NCBI GenBank assembly: GCA_964504565.1
Contig: CAZDEY010000013.1
Coordinates: 1-64,000 of the forward strand
DNA length: 64,000 nucleotides
From: Cesiribacter sp964504565
GTDB taxonomy: Bacteria > Bacteroidota > Bacteroidia > Cytophagales > Cyclobacteriaceae
Direction of reading: 5' to 3'
Position numbers and translations under genes: made by a program. How positions within the stretch are numbered: position 1 is the first letter of the stretch; every line of letters begins with the position of its first letter. Under the pieces are notes generated by a model that saw only the letters and a program-made list of their open reading frames with translations, was not told the origin of the DNA and made no database searches. Below are positions 43,605 to 52,362 of this stretch, piece after piece.

Positions 43605-44216
43605 CTACATTTTATCCTTACTACCCTTAACCAGTTCGTACATAAGCTCGCGGGCGCGGTAAAGTTGGGCCTTAATTGTACCTAAGGGTGCATCCAGCTC
43701 CTTGGCAATTTCATCGTAACTCAATTCATCAAAATAGCGCAACTTAACCAAGCGTTGGTATTTGGGCGGAAGTTTGGTTACAAACATTTGCACCAACTCA
43801 ATTTTCTGGCTTTTAATTGCTTCCTGCTGCGGATCAAGGGTTTCATCCTCTACGTCAATGTTAACATCATCACCACTGTCGTTCTTGAAGGTAGTATTGA
43901 GGCTAAGGGTTTTTAGCTTCTTTTTTCTAATAAAGTCAATAGCATTATTGGTAGCTATCCGGAACAGCCAGGTACTAAAGGTATAGTCGTGCTTAAATTT
44001 GTGCAGGTTTTTAAACGCTTTGGCGAAAGCTTCGATAGTTAAATCCTCGGCATCATCTACATTTCTAACCATTTTCAGAATCATATGATACACCGCCATC
44101 TTGTAGCGTTTCATCAGGGCAGCGTAAGCCGTCTGATCCTTGTCTTTAAGGGCGAGATCAATAAGCCTAAAATCTTCTAAGGCTTTGGAGGAGAAGTTTT
44201 TGTTGTTTACTTCCAT
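43605..44216 (-). CDS. ECF-type RNA polymerase sigma factor (RpoE/SigW-like)
   Basis: A 203-residue sigma-70 family protein. Region 2 is MILKMVRNVDDAEDLTIEAFAKAFKNL with FSTWLFRIATNNAIDFIRKK (about residues 48-100), then a variable acidic linker, and region 4 ELSYDEIAKELDAPLGTIKAQLYRARELM (about 165-195). Only ten bases overlap with the upstream glycosyltransferase gene; no anti-sigma gene is adjacent. It is unlike the first sigma factor in the window (37075-37593), which has a membrane partner. Confidence 0.92.
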   Translation of the reverse strand: MEVNNKNFSSKALEDFRLIDLALKDKDQTAYAALMKRYKMAVYHMILKMVRNVDDAEDLTIEAFAKAFKNLHKFKHDYTFSTWLFRIATNNAIDFIRKKKLKTLSLNTTFKNDSGDDVNIDVEDETLDPQQEAIKSQKIELVQMFVTKLPPKYQRLVKLRYFDELSYDEIAKELDAPLGTIKAQLYRARELMYELVKGSKDKM

Positions 44217-45334
44217 GAACTTGGTTTACTAAACAAAACCGACACACCTACGCCGGTCTGGTACAGCATCAGGAGAAATTCTAAAAAGGGTAGATACCAC
44301 GGGCAGAAAGGGTCTCCTAACTTCTTACTGGCTGAGCATACTACGCCGAATAGCACAGCAAACTTAAGAATTAAACACCCAAATACCCAGTACGGTTCAA
44401 TGCCTAACCCTAAAAGTAGGCCAAAAGTTATCCAAAACATCCACTGTGATAGCATAAACAGGCCTAAGCCTAAACGCGTTGACCAGCGGTAATATTTACC
44501 GGCCGCCATATGCCGCCGCTTCTGGGTCCACCATTCGCCCCAGCTTTCCTTAGGCTCAGTCCAAACAAGGGTTTCGGCACCAATTACAATCTGAGTATTA
44601 TCTTTGGTAGCATTTCTATTCACAAATAGATCATCATCGCCGCCCATTACATTCCGGTGGCTTAAAAACCCTTTCTTTTCCAGAAACAGGGCTTTGCTAT
44701 AGGCCATATTGCGGCCTACGCCCATATAAGGCCTGCCGCCTAATGCAGCTCCTAAATACTGCAGGGCAGTAAGTACGGTTTCAAATCGGATTAAAGAATT
44801 AAGTAAGCCAGCCTTAGCGTACATAGGGGAATAGCCTAGACTTATTTTTTTACCGTTGGCCAGCGGCGCGGCTATTTGGCTGAGCCACTGTTCGCTATCC
44901 GGTACGCAATCAGCATCGGTTAGCACCAGGGCATCGTGCTTGGCGTGCTTGATACCCATGGTAATGGCGTACTTCTTGGCGGTGAAATGGGCCGGGGTTT
45001 TATCGATACGCACATGGCGAACCCGGCTGTCTTTAGCCTGCTCTTCGGCCAGCCAGGTATCGGTATAATCAGTTGAGCGGTCATCTACCACTAGTACCTC
45101 AAACTGGGGGTAGTTTTGGCTAAGCAGCTTTGGCAACAATTTTTGTAGCAGTCCGCTGGCGTTGTGGGCAGAAATAATTACGCTAACGGGCGGGTAGTTA
45201 GTTGGTTGTTTACTAGACGGTTTATAGGCCGAAACCCTACGAAAGCGCACCAAATACCAGAATAGCTGAACCAGCAGCGACAGTCCAAATAATAAAAGAA
45301 GTACAACCTGATATACCTGCATATACACCACCAA
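44207..45334 (-). CDS. Family 2 glycosyltransferase, membrane-bound
   Basis: A 375-residue inverting transferase with an N-terminal span (6-28) and two or three C-terminal spans (about 285-365). The GT-A core shows ISAHNASGLLQ, VVDDRSTDYT, LTDADCVPDSEQW (DxD) and GGDDDLFVN, then QKRRHMAAGKYYRW, the counterpart of QxxRW in processive enzymes. It may synthesise a surface polysaccharide or lipid-linked glycan. It is co-oriented with the sigma gene and overlaps it by ten bases. Confidence 0.85.
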   Translation of the reverse strand: MVVYMQVYQVVLLLLFGLSLLVQLFWYLVRFRRVSAYKPSSKQPTNYPPVSVIISAHNASGLLQKLLPKLLSQNYPQFEVLVVDDRSTDYTDTWLAEEQAKDSRVRHVRIDKTPAHFTAKKYAITMGIKHAKHDALVLTDADCVPDSEQWLSQIAAPLANGKKISLGYSPMYAKAGLLNSLIRFETVLTALQYLGAALGGRPYMGVGRNMAYSKALFLEKKGFLSHRNVMGGDDDLFVNRNATKDNTQIVIGAETLVWTEPKESWGEWWTQKRRHMAAGKYYRWSTRLGLGLFMLSQWMFWITFGLLLGLGIEPYWVFGCLILKFAVLFGVVCSASKKLGDPFCPWYLPFLEFLLMLYQTGVGVSVLFSKPSSWK

Positions 45335-45416
45335 TAATTAGGTAGCGAAGGTAAATGTTTTATTCAATTTACTAAGCTATTTAGTCAGCACAAAAAGGTA
45401 ATTTAGTACAACTAGA

Positions 45417-45444
45417 AGAAAACCAGCTTGGAGGCTGATTTTCT
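45417..45444. terminator. Terminator between the glycosyltransferase and barrel genes
   Basis: AGAAAACCAGC-TTGGAG-GCTGATTTTCT (11-base-pair stem with one G-U pair) followed by T residues on the plus strand and preceded by A residues. It lies 25 bases past the barrel gene stop. Confidence 0.65.
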
Positions 45445-45469
45445 TTTGAAAGCAATAAATTGCTAATTA

Positions 45470-46246
45470 CTAAAACAGCAATCCGCTGATGCCTAGCCGA
45501 AAATTTAACCCGTTAAGTTGAACCATACGTAACCTGGCATCTATAGTCATATCATCCCACGATGAGTCGTAAATGTTATCATTATACTTTTCAGAATAGC
45601 GATCATGTAGTTCTTGGTGGGCCTTATTAGCGGATCCTTTTGATGACCCGGCAGGAATTGAAGCCGTTACCACAACACCCAAATCCAGTACAACCTTATC
45701 GAGTATTACCCGCGATTTACCAAACCCTAAACATAACAATCCCATTCCCCCTTCAAAATAAGTATAGCCATCTTGCCGGTCTACTACCTCATATTGCTGA
45801 TACCCAGCTCCATACTCTACATAACTACCTACCGGCGCAATTGCGCCCTTATTCAGCTTATATCTTCGGTAATGTACCCTAACTGCTTGGTGATTAACTT
45901 TTAACTCATCTTTGTATTTATCGGAGTATGAAGTGGGAAATAAAATTCCATGGACCAACTCTGAAATACTAACGTCTTCAATACTACGGTTTCCGTTAAA
46001 TCCAGTCTTGCCAAATTGAACGGTTGCCCCTATGGAACTCCTTCTAGAAATCGCCATTTCAAACCGAGGCGAGTGAATAATATTTAGCCTAGTTAACCCA
46101 AATTCATTATTAGCATTATAATTATCCAAGGCGCTAAACCCTTCGACACTATATCCGAGCAAAATTTTCTTACCTAAATAGCCAGGCTGAGCCCAAGCTG
46201 ACTGTGTGCTAAGGAGCACAAACCCATATATTAATAATAATCGCAT
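45470..46246 (-). CDS. Putative outer-membrane beta-barrel protein
   Basis: A 258-residue protein with a signal peptide ending SAWAQ. The mature part has alternating polar and hydrophobic strands, aromatic belts and a C-terminal phenylalanine (NGLNFRLGISGLLF), typical of small outer-membrane barrels of Bacteroidota. It lies eight bases after the M48 protease gene and is probably co-transcribed. No specific family is recognised. Confidence 0.65.
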   Translation of the reverse strand: MRLLLIYGFVLLSTQSAWAQPGYLGKKILLGYSVEGFSALDNYNANNEFGLTRLNIIHSPRFEMAISRRSSIGATVQFGKTGFNGNRSIEDVSISELVHGILFPTSYSDKYKDELKVNHQAVRVHYRRYKLNKGAIAPVGSYVEYGAGYQQYEVVDRQDGYTYFEGGMGLLCLGFGKSRVILDKVVLDLGVVVTASIPAGSSKGSANKAHQELHDRYSEKYNDNIYDSSWDDMTIDARLRMVQLNGLNFRLGISGLLF

Positions 46247-46254
46247 GGCTTGCC

Positions 46255-48489
46255 TTATTTTCTCTTCATTTGGTAAAACTGGTCGTAAAGGTGGCTCCTA
46301 ATTAGATGTTTAGTGTCTTTGGCACTAAAAACATCGGTGTGAGACATTAACAAGCGACCATCGGTTATATCAAAAACCAGCATAATTTCCATAGTTTCAT
46401 GGTTAGGAGTAAAAGCACCCGGCAATAATAGTGGAGCTGAATACGGTACTACTATACTACCCAGCACCCTATATAAAAGGTACTGATCACGTTCGGCATA
46501 ATTAATCCTGCCGGTCCAGGCAAAATACTTGGTGCCATACTTTGCAACTAGGCTGCTTACCTGAACAGAATCAATATTGATGTAGTCTATGTCTACCAGC
46601 TCCCCAAACTGGCTCCGCTGGGTTAGCCACTGCTGTAATTGAAACTGGTCAGCCAGTTTATCAGCTTCATCATTTTTATAGGCTCGGCCTCCAATAACTT
46701 CTACCTGCAAACCTGCTTTGGAGCCTATTTCTACTAAGGTTTTATTATAATTAGTATGAGCTTCTTCAGCGGCTAAGTATTGTACCTTATTCTTCTTCCT
46801 ATCATCTATTTTTTGGTACATAGTATTTACTATAGCTACTTTATCAATACCTAATTTGCGTCCATTTTTAAGGATATATCGTTCATAAGCTTTGCGCTGT
46901 TTAAACGTAGGTTCAAACGGCTCCGGCCGTGGATTTTCAAGGGCGTCGTTTACAATTGGCGAAAACCAAGAACTCTCCATAAACTCACGTAAAACGTTAG
47001 CTAAATAGGCGTTTTCGCTATTTAAGCTTTCCCTATTTTTATCTCGTATTTTAGAGTATTTATCATTAACTTCTAATTCGGCCGGACCTTCCTTACTCTC
47101 TATAACCGCTTTAACTTTAGGCTCATCAGCTTCAATAACATCTACTAATTTTTGCTTAGTGGTATAATGTTCAAAAGCTAATTCCTGGGTTAAAAGCCGG
47201 CGAAAGCGTTGTAGCTCCGTATTGTCGGGGTGCTGATTTAAGGCTCTATCCACAAAATGAAGGGCAGCCACATTCAGCTCTTCCGCATTCATTTTATGGA
47301 ATACATGATAAAGCTGTTGCGATTCGCCTTCTACTTTACTGTGTTGGGTATGCACCGCTGAAAACTTCCTCTGATTAGCATACAGGGTTAACATAAAGAG
47401 AGATTTGACCGCCTCTACTTTTACGTATTCACTATCCGAAAATTCCTGTAATAGAAGAAAGGAATGATAAAGGGCTTTTTCAAATTCGCTATTAGAAACA
47501 TACAGGGGCAAAATTTCAAAACGAGAAATATTTCTTACCCGCTCAAACGTATTTTCTGAAACCAGATATGCATCGCCGTTACGATACTTGCGCTTTTGTA
47601 ACTCTTGGGCAATAACTTCCCGGCGTTTTCCAATATTGGGGTGGGTGGTGCTTTCAAAACGTTTATCCAGCTTATCCGGCTCAGAGATGGCGGTAATCTC
47701 CGATAAATAGTAAGAGTCTGGAAATACTAATTTTTCGCTACCTAGAAAGTTGTGGTCCAGGCGAACCTCATTGTAAGGTAGGTAGCTGTACTGTAGTACA
47801 TCAAAAGTATTTAGTATATACTGAGCACCGTAGTTGGTCGATAGAAATAGTTTTAACCCTTCAATGTCCGACTCCAACTCTTGCTCCTTGCTGAACATAC
47901 TCTTGGCCTCCAGTCGCTCATCCCAACTCAGTTTTCCGTAATCTTTTTTACCTCGCCTAAGTGCCTCTTTATTAACCGCCGAGTTTATGCCGTGGGTTAA
48001 CTTGTAGTGCATTATTTCGTGGGAAAGAATATAGGCAAGTTGAGCTTCGTTTTCCAGCTGAGCCAACAAGCCCATTGTTACGAAGATTAACCCGTTTTGA
48101 GTGGCAAAAGCATTTACTACCGATGAACGTACTGTATAAAATTGAATTTGTTTGCGTAGCGCGGGGTCGTTTTCCAGTAGTTTATCGGCAACTTCATTTA
48201 GGTAGGAAGTTACCGGATCGTTAAACAGTATTTTGCCGGAGTGCAGCATTTCATCGATCACAAAGTTGCTTTCCAGGTAGAACTTTTCCTGGGCTTTGCG
48301 TTCGTAGCGTTTTTTGCCGTCAACCTGTTTTAGTTGTTCTTCAAATTTTTCCGAAGAGCGCTTGGTAAACTCCTGCGGAAACCTTCCGGACTGCTTTAGA
48401 GGTTGGTAATTACTAAAATCCTGAGAAAAACCGGATAAGTTAAACCCAAGAATACCGCCTACCGCAATATAAAATGCGATTAATTTCAT
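46255..48489 (-). CDS. M48 family metalloprotease
   Basis: A 744-residue secreted protein with a signal peptide (cut near FSQ). The peptidase domain has the zinc motif LSHEIMHYKLTHG (HExxH at 157-161) and a third-ligand glutamate in EQELESDIEGLKL near 205, as in M48 proteases such as BepA and Oma1. The rest has TPR-like helices and a unique C-terminal beta region, ending in QFYQMKRK. BepA-like quality control of outer-membrane proteins is an inference. A promoter of Bacteroidota type precedes it. Confidence 0.88.
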   Translation of the reverse strand: MKLIAFYIAVGGILGFNLSGFSQDFSNYQPLKQSGRFPQEFTKRSSEKFEEQLKQVDGKKRYERKAQEKFYLESNFVIDEMLHSGKILFNDPVTSYLNEVADKLLENDPALRKQIQFYTVRSSVVNAFATQNGLIFVTMGLLAQLENEAQLAYILSHEIMHYKLTHGINSAVNKEALRRGKKDYGKLSWDERLEAKSMFSKEQELESDIEGLKLFLSTNYGAQYILNTFDVLQYSYLPYNEVRLDHNFLGSEKLVFPDSYYLSEITAISEPDKLDKRFESTTHPNIGKRREVIAQELQKRKYRNGDAYLVSENTFERVRNISRFEILPLYVSNSEFEKALYHSFLLLQEFSDSEYVKVEAVKSLFMLTLYANQRKFSAVHTQHSKVEGESQQLYHVFHKMNAEELNVAALHFVDRALNQHPDNTELQRFRRLLTQELAFEHYTTKQKLVDVIEADEPKVKAVIESKEGPAELEVNDKYSKIRDKNRESLNSENAYLANVLREFMESSWFSPIVNDALENPRPEPFEPTFKQRKAYERYILKNGRKLGIDKVAIVNTMYQKIDDRKKNKVQYLAAEEAHTNYNKTLVEIGSKAGLQVEVIGGRAYKNDEADKLADQFQLQQWLTQRSQFGELVDIDYINIDSVQVSSLVAKYGTKYFAWTGRINYAERDQYLLYRVLGSIVVPYSAPLLLPGAFTPNHETMEIMLVFDITDGRLLMSHTDVFSAKDTKHLIRSHLYDQFYQMKRK

Positions 48490-48513
48490 GGTTAAGGGTA
48501 TATCTATTTAAAC

Positions 48514-48544
48514 CAAAAGTAAATCTGACAAATTGCACTAGCAA
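48514..48544 (-). promoter_or_regulatory. Promoter of the M48 protease gene
   Basis: On the minus strand TTG (48542-48544), 20 bases, TACTTTTG (48514-48521), 25 bases before the ATG. Confidence 0.65.
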
Positions 48545-48576
48545 AAACCTATATGCCCACCGTTCGCCTCATAATG

Positions 48577-48584
48577 TACCTTTG
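48577..48584 (+). promoter_or_regulatory. -7 element before tgt
   Basis: TACCTTTG on the plus strand, 127 bases before the tgt ATG. No -33 TTG seen. The leader between is AT-rich and shows no preQ1 riboswitch motif that I can recognise. Confidence 0.4.
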
Positions 48585-48710
48585 GCTAAGCAATTACAAT
48601 ATTTGTTAAAACACTAAGCTGAAATCACTTTCCTAAAGTTAGCAAATTGAAAAACTCTAAGCCTCCTAAGGTTTGAAAAGCCCGGTTAAGCAAGCTAATT
48701 TTACAGCCTA

Positions 48711-49834
48711 ATGCAATTTACTCTTCAACATTCCGATAGCCGATCCAAAGCGCGGGCCGGTGAGCTACAAACCGACCACGGCACCATACAAACTCCAATA
48801 TTTATGCCCGTGGGCACGGCCGGTACCGTTAAAGCAGTTCACCAACGCGAGCTTCAGCATGATATTCAGGCCCAAATTATTTTAGGCAACACCTACCACT
48901 TGTACCTGCGCCCTGGCTTGGATGTACTAGAGCAAGCCGGCGGTTTACACGCATTTAATGGGTGGCAGGGGCCAATTCTTACCGATAGCGGAGGCTACCA
49001 AGTTTTTAGTTTGGCTGCCATACGTAAGATTAAAGAAGAAGGTGTGCAGTTTACCAGCCATATCGACGGCAGCAAACACTTCTTTAGTCCGGAAGGGGTA
49101 TTCAGCGAAGCATTGGGGCCGATATTATTATGGCCTTTGATGAGTGCCCACCCTACCCCAGCGACTACACCTACGCCCGCGAAAGCCTGGAACTTACCCA
49201 ACGCTGGCTAACCCGCTGCATTAATCGGTTTGATTCTACTGAGCCTAAATATGGCTATGAGCAGCAGCTATTCCCCATTGTACAAGGCAGTACGTATAAA
49301 GATTTGCGCTCCCGTGCCGCCGAATTTGTAGCCGAGCAAGGCCGGACCGGAAATGCTATTGGTGGCTTAAGTGTGGGCGAACCGGCCGAACAGATGTATG
49401 AAATGACCGACCTGGTATGCGAAATTCTACCAAAAGATAAACCCCGCTACTTGATGGGCGTTGGCACGCCGGCCAATATTCTAGAGTGTATTGCCTTGGG
49501 GGTTGATATGTTTGATTGCGTAATGCCTACCCGCAATGCGCGCAACGGTATGCTATTTACTACCGAAGGTATTCTGAATATTCGTAACCAAAAATGGAAA
49601 GATGATTTTAACCCGCTGGACCCTGGACTACAGAATTACGCCAGCGCAACGTATACCAAAGCCTACGTTCGGCATTTAATTCACAGTAAAGAGATGCTTG
49701 GCGCGCAAATTGCTTCGGTACATAACTTAAGTTTCTATCTTTGGTTGGTTGGTCAGGCCCGGGAACAGATAATTGCGGGTACCTTTATCGCCTGGAAGGA
49801 TAAGATGATTCCTAAATTGATGCAGCGCCTCTAG
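48711..49834 (+). CDS. tgt: Queuine/tRNA-guanine transglycosylase, frameshifted
   Basis: Exchanges guanine-34 of certain tRNAs for preQ1. The two halves read in different frames: residues through GSKHFFSPEGVFSEALG from 48711, then ADIIMAFDECPPYPSDYTYA in the next frame. At 49115-49118 there are four G residues; five would restore the family sequence LGADIIMAFDE and give a 374-residue enzyme. Catalytic Asp motifs are visible as TDSGGYQVFS and VDMFDCVMPTRNARNG, with a QGS motif in IVQGSTY. I judge a missing G in a homopolymer, most likely a sequencing error, though a real mutation cannot be excluded. Downstream genes follow closely. Confidence 0.9.
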
Positions 49835-49837
49835 TGT

Positions 49838-50926
49838 ATGAGAAAATTCGGCCCTAAAATTCTGGATGTTTATATTCTGAAGAAGTTTCTGTCGGCATTC
49901 TTCTTTGTAGTAGCCATACTGGTTACCATCGTGTGCGTAATTGACCTTACCGAGAAAAATGATGACTTTATAGAGCACAACCTGAATTTTAGCCAAATAC
50001 TGGGGTACTATATTGTTTTTATACCGTATATAGCCAATTTTATTACCCCCATTATAGTATTTATTGCCACGGTATTTACGGCTTCTAAAATGGCCGGCCA
50101 TACCGAAATTATTGCCATACTAAGCAGCGGCATTAGCTTTAAACGCATGATGGCCCCCTTTATGGCCGGAGCTTGTATAATTGCCGCGCTAAGTTTTTGG
50201 GTTACCGGCTACATTTTGCCTAATGCCAACAAGAAAAGGGTGGCGTTTGAAATTGCCTACGTTAAAAGCCCCTACCGCAATACCGAGCGCAACATTCACC
50301 TAAAAATTGGGCCGCAAAGCTACGCCTATATGGAAAGCTACAACAACGAGAATGACATAGGCTACCGGTTTACGCTGGAAAATATTTCTGACAATACGCT
50401 GAATGCCAAACTGGAGGCCCGCCGTATTGAATGGAACCAAGAACTGGAAAAATGGCGCTTAAAGGAATGGCAGTTGCGCGAGTTTGAAGGAATGAAGGAG
50501 CGGGTTACTCAAGGCGTGGAACTAGATACAACCTTGGCTATGCTCCCCAAAGATTTCGGCAGCACCTATCACCTGCAGGAAACCTTTACTCTTCCGGAGT
50601 TGAAATCGTATATAGCCGAACTTAAAGCGCGCGGGGCGGATAATATCATTGTCTACGAAATTGAAAAATATATCCGATATATGACCCCCTTTGCGGCTTT
50701 AATCTTGACCTTTATTGGTTTGATAATGAGCAGCCGAAAAAGCCGGGGGGGGTCCGGCTTAATGATTGCCGTAGGCTTCCTGCTTATGTTTTTGTATATA
50801 GTGCTTTTTGTGTTTGCCAAAAGTATTGCCGAAGCCAAAAGCATGCCGCCGCTATTGGCCGTTTGGGTACCAAATATCCTATTTACCTGTATTGGTTTGG
50901 TGCTGTACCGTACAGTGCCTCGTTAA
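49838..50926 (+). CDS. lptG: LptF/LptG family permease (LPS export)
   Basis: Inner-membrane permease of the LptB2FG complex that moves LPS to the periplasmic bridge. The 362-residue protein has spans in the N-terminal third (about 16-36, 51-72, 100-120) and three at the end (about 279-299, 306-326, 332-352), enclosing a periplasmic beta-jellyroll. The motif LSSGISFKRMM is typical. It starts three bases after tgt. It could be LptF or LptG; Bacteroidota often have only one or two such genes. Confidence 0.85.
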   Translation: MRKFGPKILDVYILKKFLSAFFFVVAILVTIVCVIDLTEKNDDFIEHNLNFSQILGYYIVFIPYIANFITPIIVFIATVFTASKMAGHTEIIAILSSGISFKRMMAPFMAGACIIAALSFWVTGYILPNANKKRVAFEIAYVKSPYRNTERNIHLKIGPQSYAYMESYNNENDIGYRFTLENISDNTLNAKLEARRIEWNQELEKWRLKEWQLREFEGMKERVTQGVELDTTLAMLPKDFGSTYHLQETFTLPELKSYIAELKARGADNIIVYEIEKYIRYMTPFAALILTFIGLIMSSRKSRGGSGLMIAVGFLLMFLYIVLFVFAKSIAEAKSMPPLLAVWVPNILFTCIGLVLYRTVPR

Positions 50927-50928
50927 CT

Positions 50929-51852
50929 ATGCAAGCTGCCCAGCCTAAAGATTACGTACAGCTACACTTTATTGTGTTGCTCTGGGGTTTTACTGCCGCC
51001 TTGGGCGTTCTTTCCAGCTTACCTAAGGTAGAGTTGGTTTGGTATAGAACCGGTATTGCTTCGCTAGGTTTAGCAGTTTTACTATACCTGCGTAAAACCG
51101 GATTCTGGCCGGGAGGGCGTCCCAGTGTACACATGCTAGCTACTGGTATAATCATCGCGGCGCACTGGATACTATTTTTTGTTTCCGCCCAAATTTCCTC
51201 TATATCAATATGCTTAGCCGGAATGGCAACCGGCAGCCTCTGGACGGCCATTTTAGAGCCTATTTTACTTAGGCGGTCATTTAAATGGGTAGAATTAGTG
51301 CTGGGGGTGCTGGTTATTAGCGGCTTGTACTTAATTTATAAAGTTGAATTCGATCAGGCACTGGGGCTTACCCTAGCTGTTGTTTCCGCATTTCTTTCCA
51401 GTTTATTTACTGTAATTAACAGCCGCCTTACGCCCCACCACGACCATTACCTGATTACCTTCTGGGAAATGGTAGGAGCCAACCTATCTATTCTGCTATT
51501 TTTTCCGCTGTATGTATCTGTGGAAGCGTTTGGGGCTACCCAAGGCTTGCAATTAAGCTGGCAAGGCTACGACTGGCTATGGATATTTTTGTTGGCGGTA
51601 GTATGCACCGTATACGCTTATTCCATATCGGTAGAGCTGCAGCGAAGGTTATCGGCCTTTACGGTTAATTTAACCGTTAACCTGGAGCCGGTCTACGGCA
51701 TACTAATAGCCGTGGTTTTGTTTCAGGAACACGAGAAACTTTCGTTTGAGTTCTTTATAGGTACGGCTATAATTTTATCCGCCGTTCTGCTTTACCCGGT
51801 AATTACCCGTTGGGAAAAACGTCGCCAGCTTAAAGTAAGTAAGCTTAACTAA
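50929..51852 (+). CDS. EamA family transporter (drug/metabolite transporter)
   Basis: A 307-residue DMT-superfamily protein with ten predicted spans, in two EamA repeats of five. I take the ATG at 50929 (MQAAQPKDY); an earlier in-frame ATG lies inside the upstream gene. Motifs are LLWGFTAALG and NLTVNLEPVYGILIAVVLFQEHE, the conserved end of each repeat. Substrate unknown. It starts two bases after the lptG stop, so it is probably in the same transcript. Confidence 0.88.
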   Translation: MQAAQPKDYVQLHFIVLLWGFTAALGVLSSLPKVELVWYRTGIASLGLAVLLYLRKTGFWPGGRPSVHMLATGIIIAAHWILFFVSAQISSISICLAGMATGSLWTAILEPILLRRSFKWVELVLGVLVISGLYLIYKVEFDQALGLTLAVVSAFLSSLFTVINSRLTPHHDHYLITFWEMVGANLSILLFFPLYVSVEAFGATQGLQLSWQGYDWLWIFLLAVVCTVYAYSISVELQRRLSAFTVNLTVNLEPVYGILIAVVLFQEHEKLSFEFFIGTAIILSAVLLYPVITRWEKRRQLKVSKLN

Positions 51853-51909
51853 ACCATAGCTTAGTAATTGAGTTTAAGTGGGAAGTATTCATCGTAACTT
51901 CTCATCCTT

Positions 51910-52356
51910 ATGAACATATTTGAAGCTATACGCGAAGATCATCAGAAGCAGCGGACCCTGGTTGATATTTTGGTTAAAACCCACGGCGATAGCAGCGGGC
52001 GCAATGAAATATTTGATAAGCTGAAGCACGAACTTAAAGTACACGCTAACGCGGAAGAGCGCCACTTTTATATTCCGCTAATGAAGCAGGACCTTACGCA
52101 GGAACAAGCTCGGCACAGCGTAGCCGAACACCTCGAAATAGACGAAATGATTGAAAAGCTGGAGGAAACTGATTATAGCTCTTCGGCTTGGGTAGGCTAC
52201 GCTAAAAAATTACAGGAACTGGTTCACCACCATCTGGATGAAGAAGAACAAGAAGTGTTTCAAATGGCGGGTAAGGCCCTAACCGAAAACCAAAAAACCT
52301 CGCTGGCCACCAGCTACCGAAAAGCTATGGATGAGGATTTAGGGTACGATAGATGA
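51910..52356 (+). CDS. Hemerythrin domain-containing protein
   Basis: A 148-residue four-helix bundle with the di-iron ligand pattern: EDHQKQR (His11 region), HANAEERHFY (about 52-61), HLEIDEMIE near 80 and HHHLDEEEQEVF near 112. Such proteins bind oxygen or repair iron-sulphur clusters, or regulate. It converges with the next gene, six bases between their stops. No other redox genes are adjacent. Confidence 0.88.
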   Translation: MNIFEAIREDHQKQRTLVDILVKTHGDSSGRNEIFDKLKHELKVHANAEERHFYIPLMKQDLTQEQARHSVAEHLEIDEMIEKLEETDYSSSAWVGYAKKLQELVHHHLDEEEQEVFQMAGKALTENQKTSLATSYRKAMDEDLGYDR

Positions 52357-52362
52357 CCTTTG

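Noticed and set aside
48585..48710. preQ1 riboswitch before tgt
   Set aside because: I could not find the conserved loop and tail or a convincing stem in the leader.
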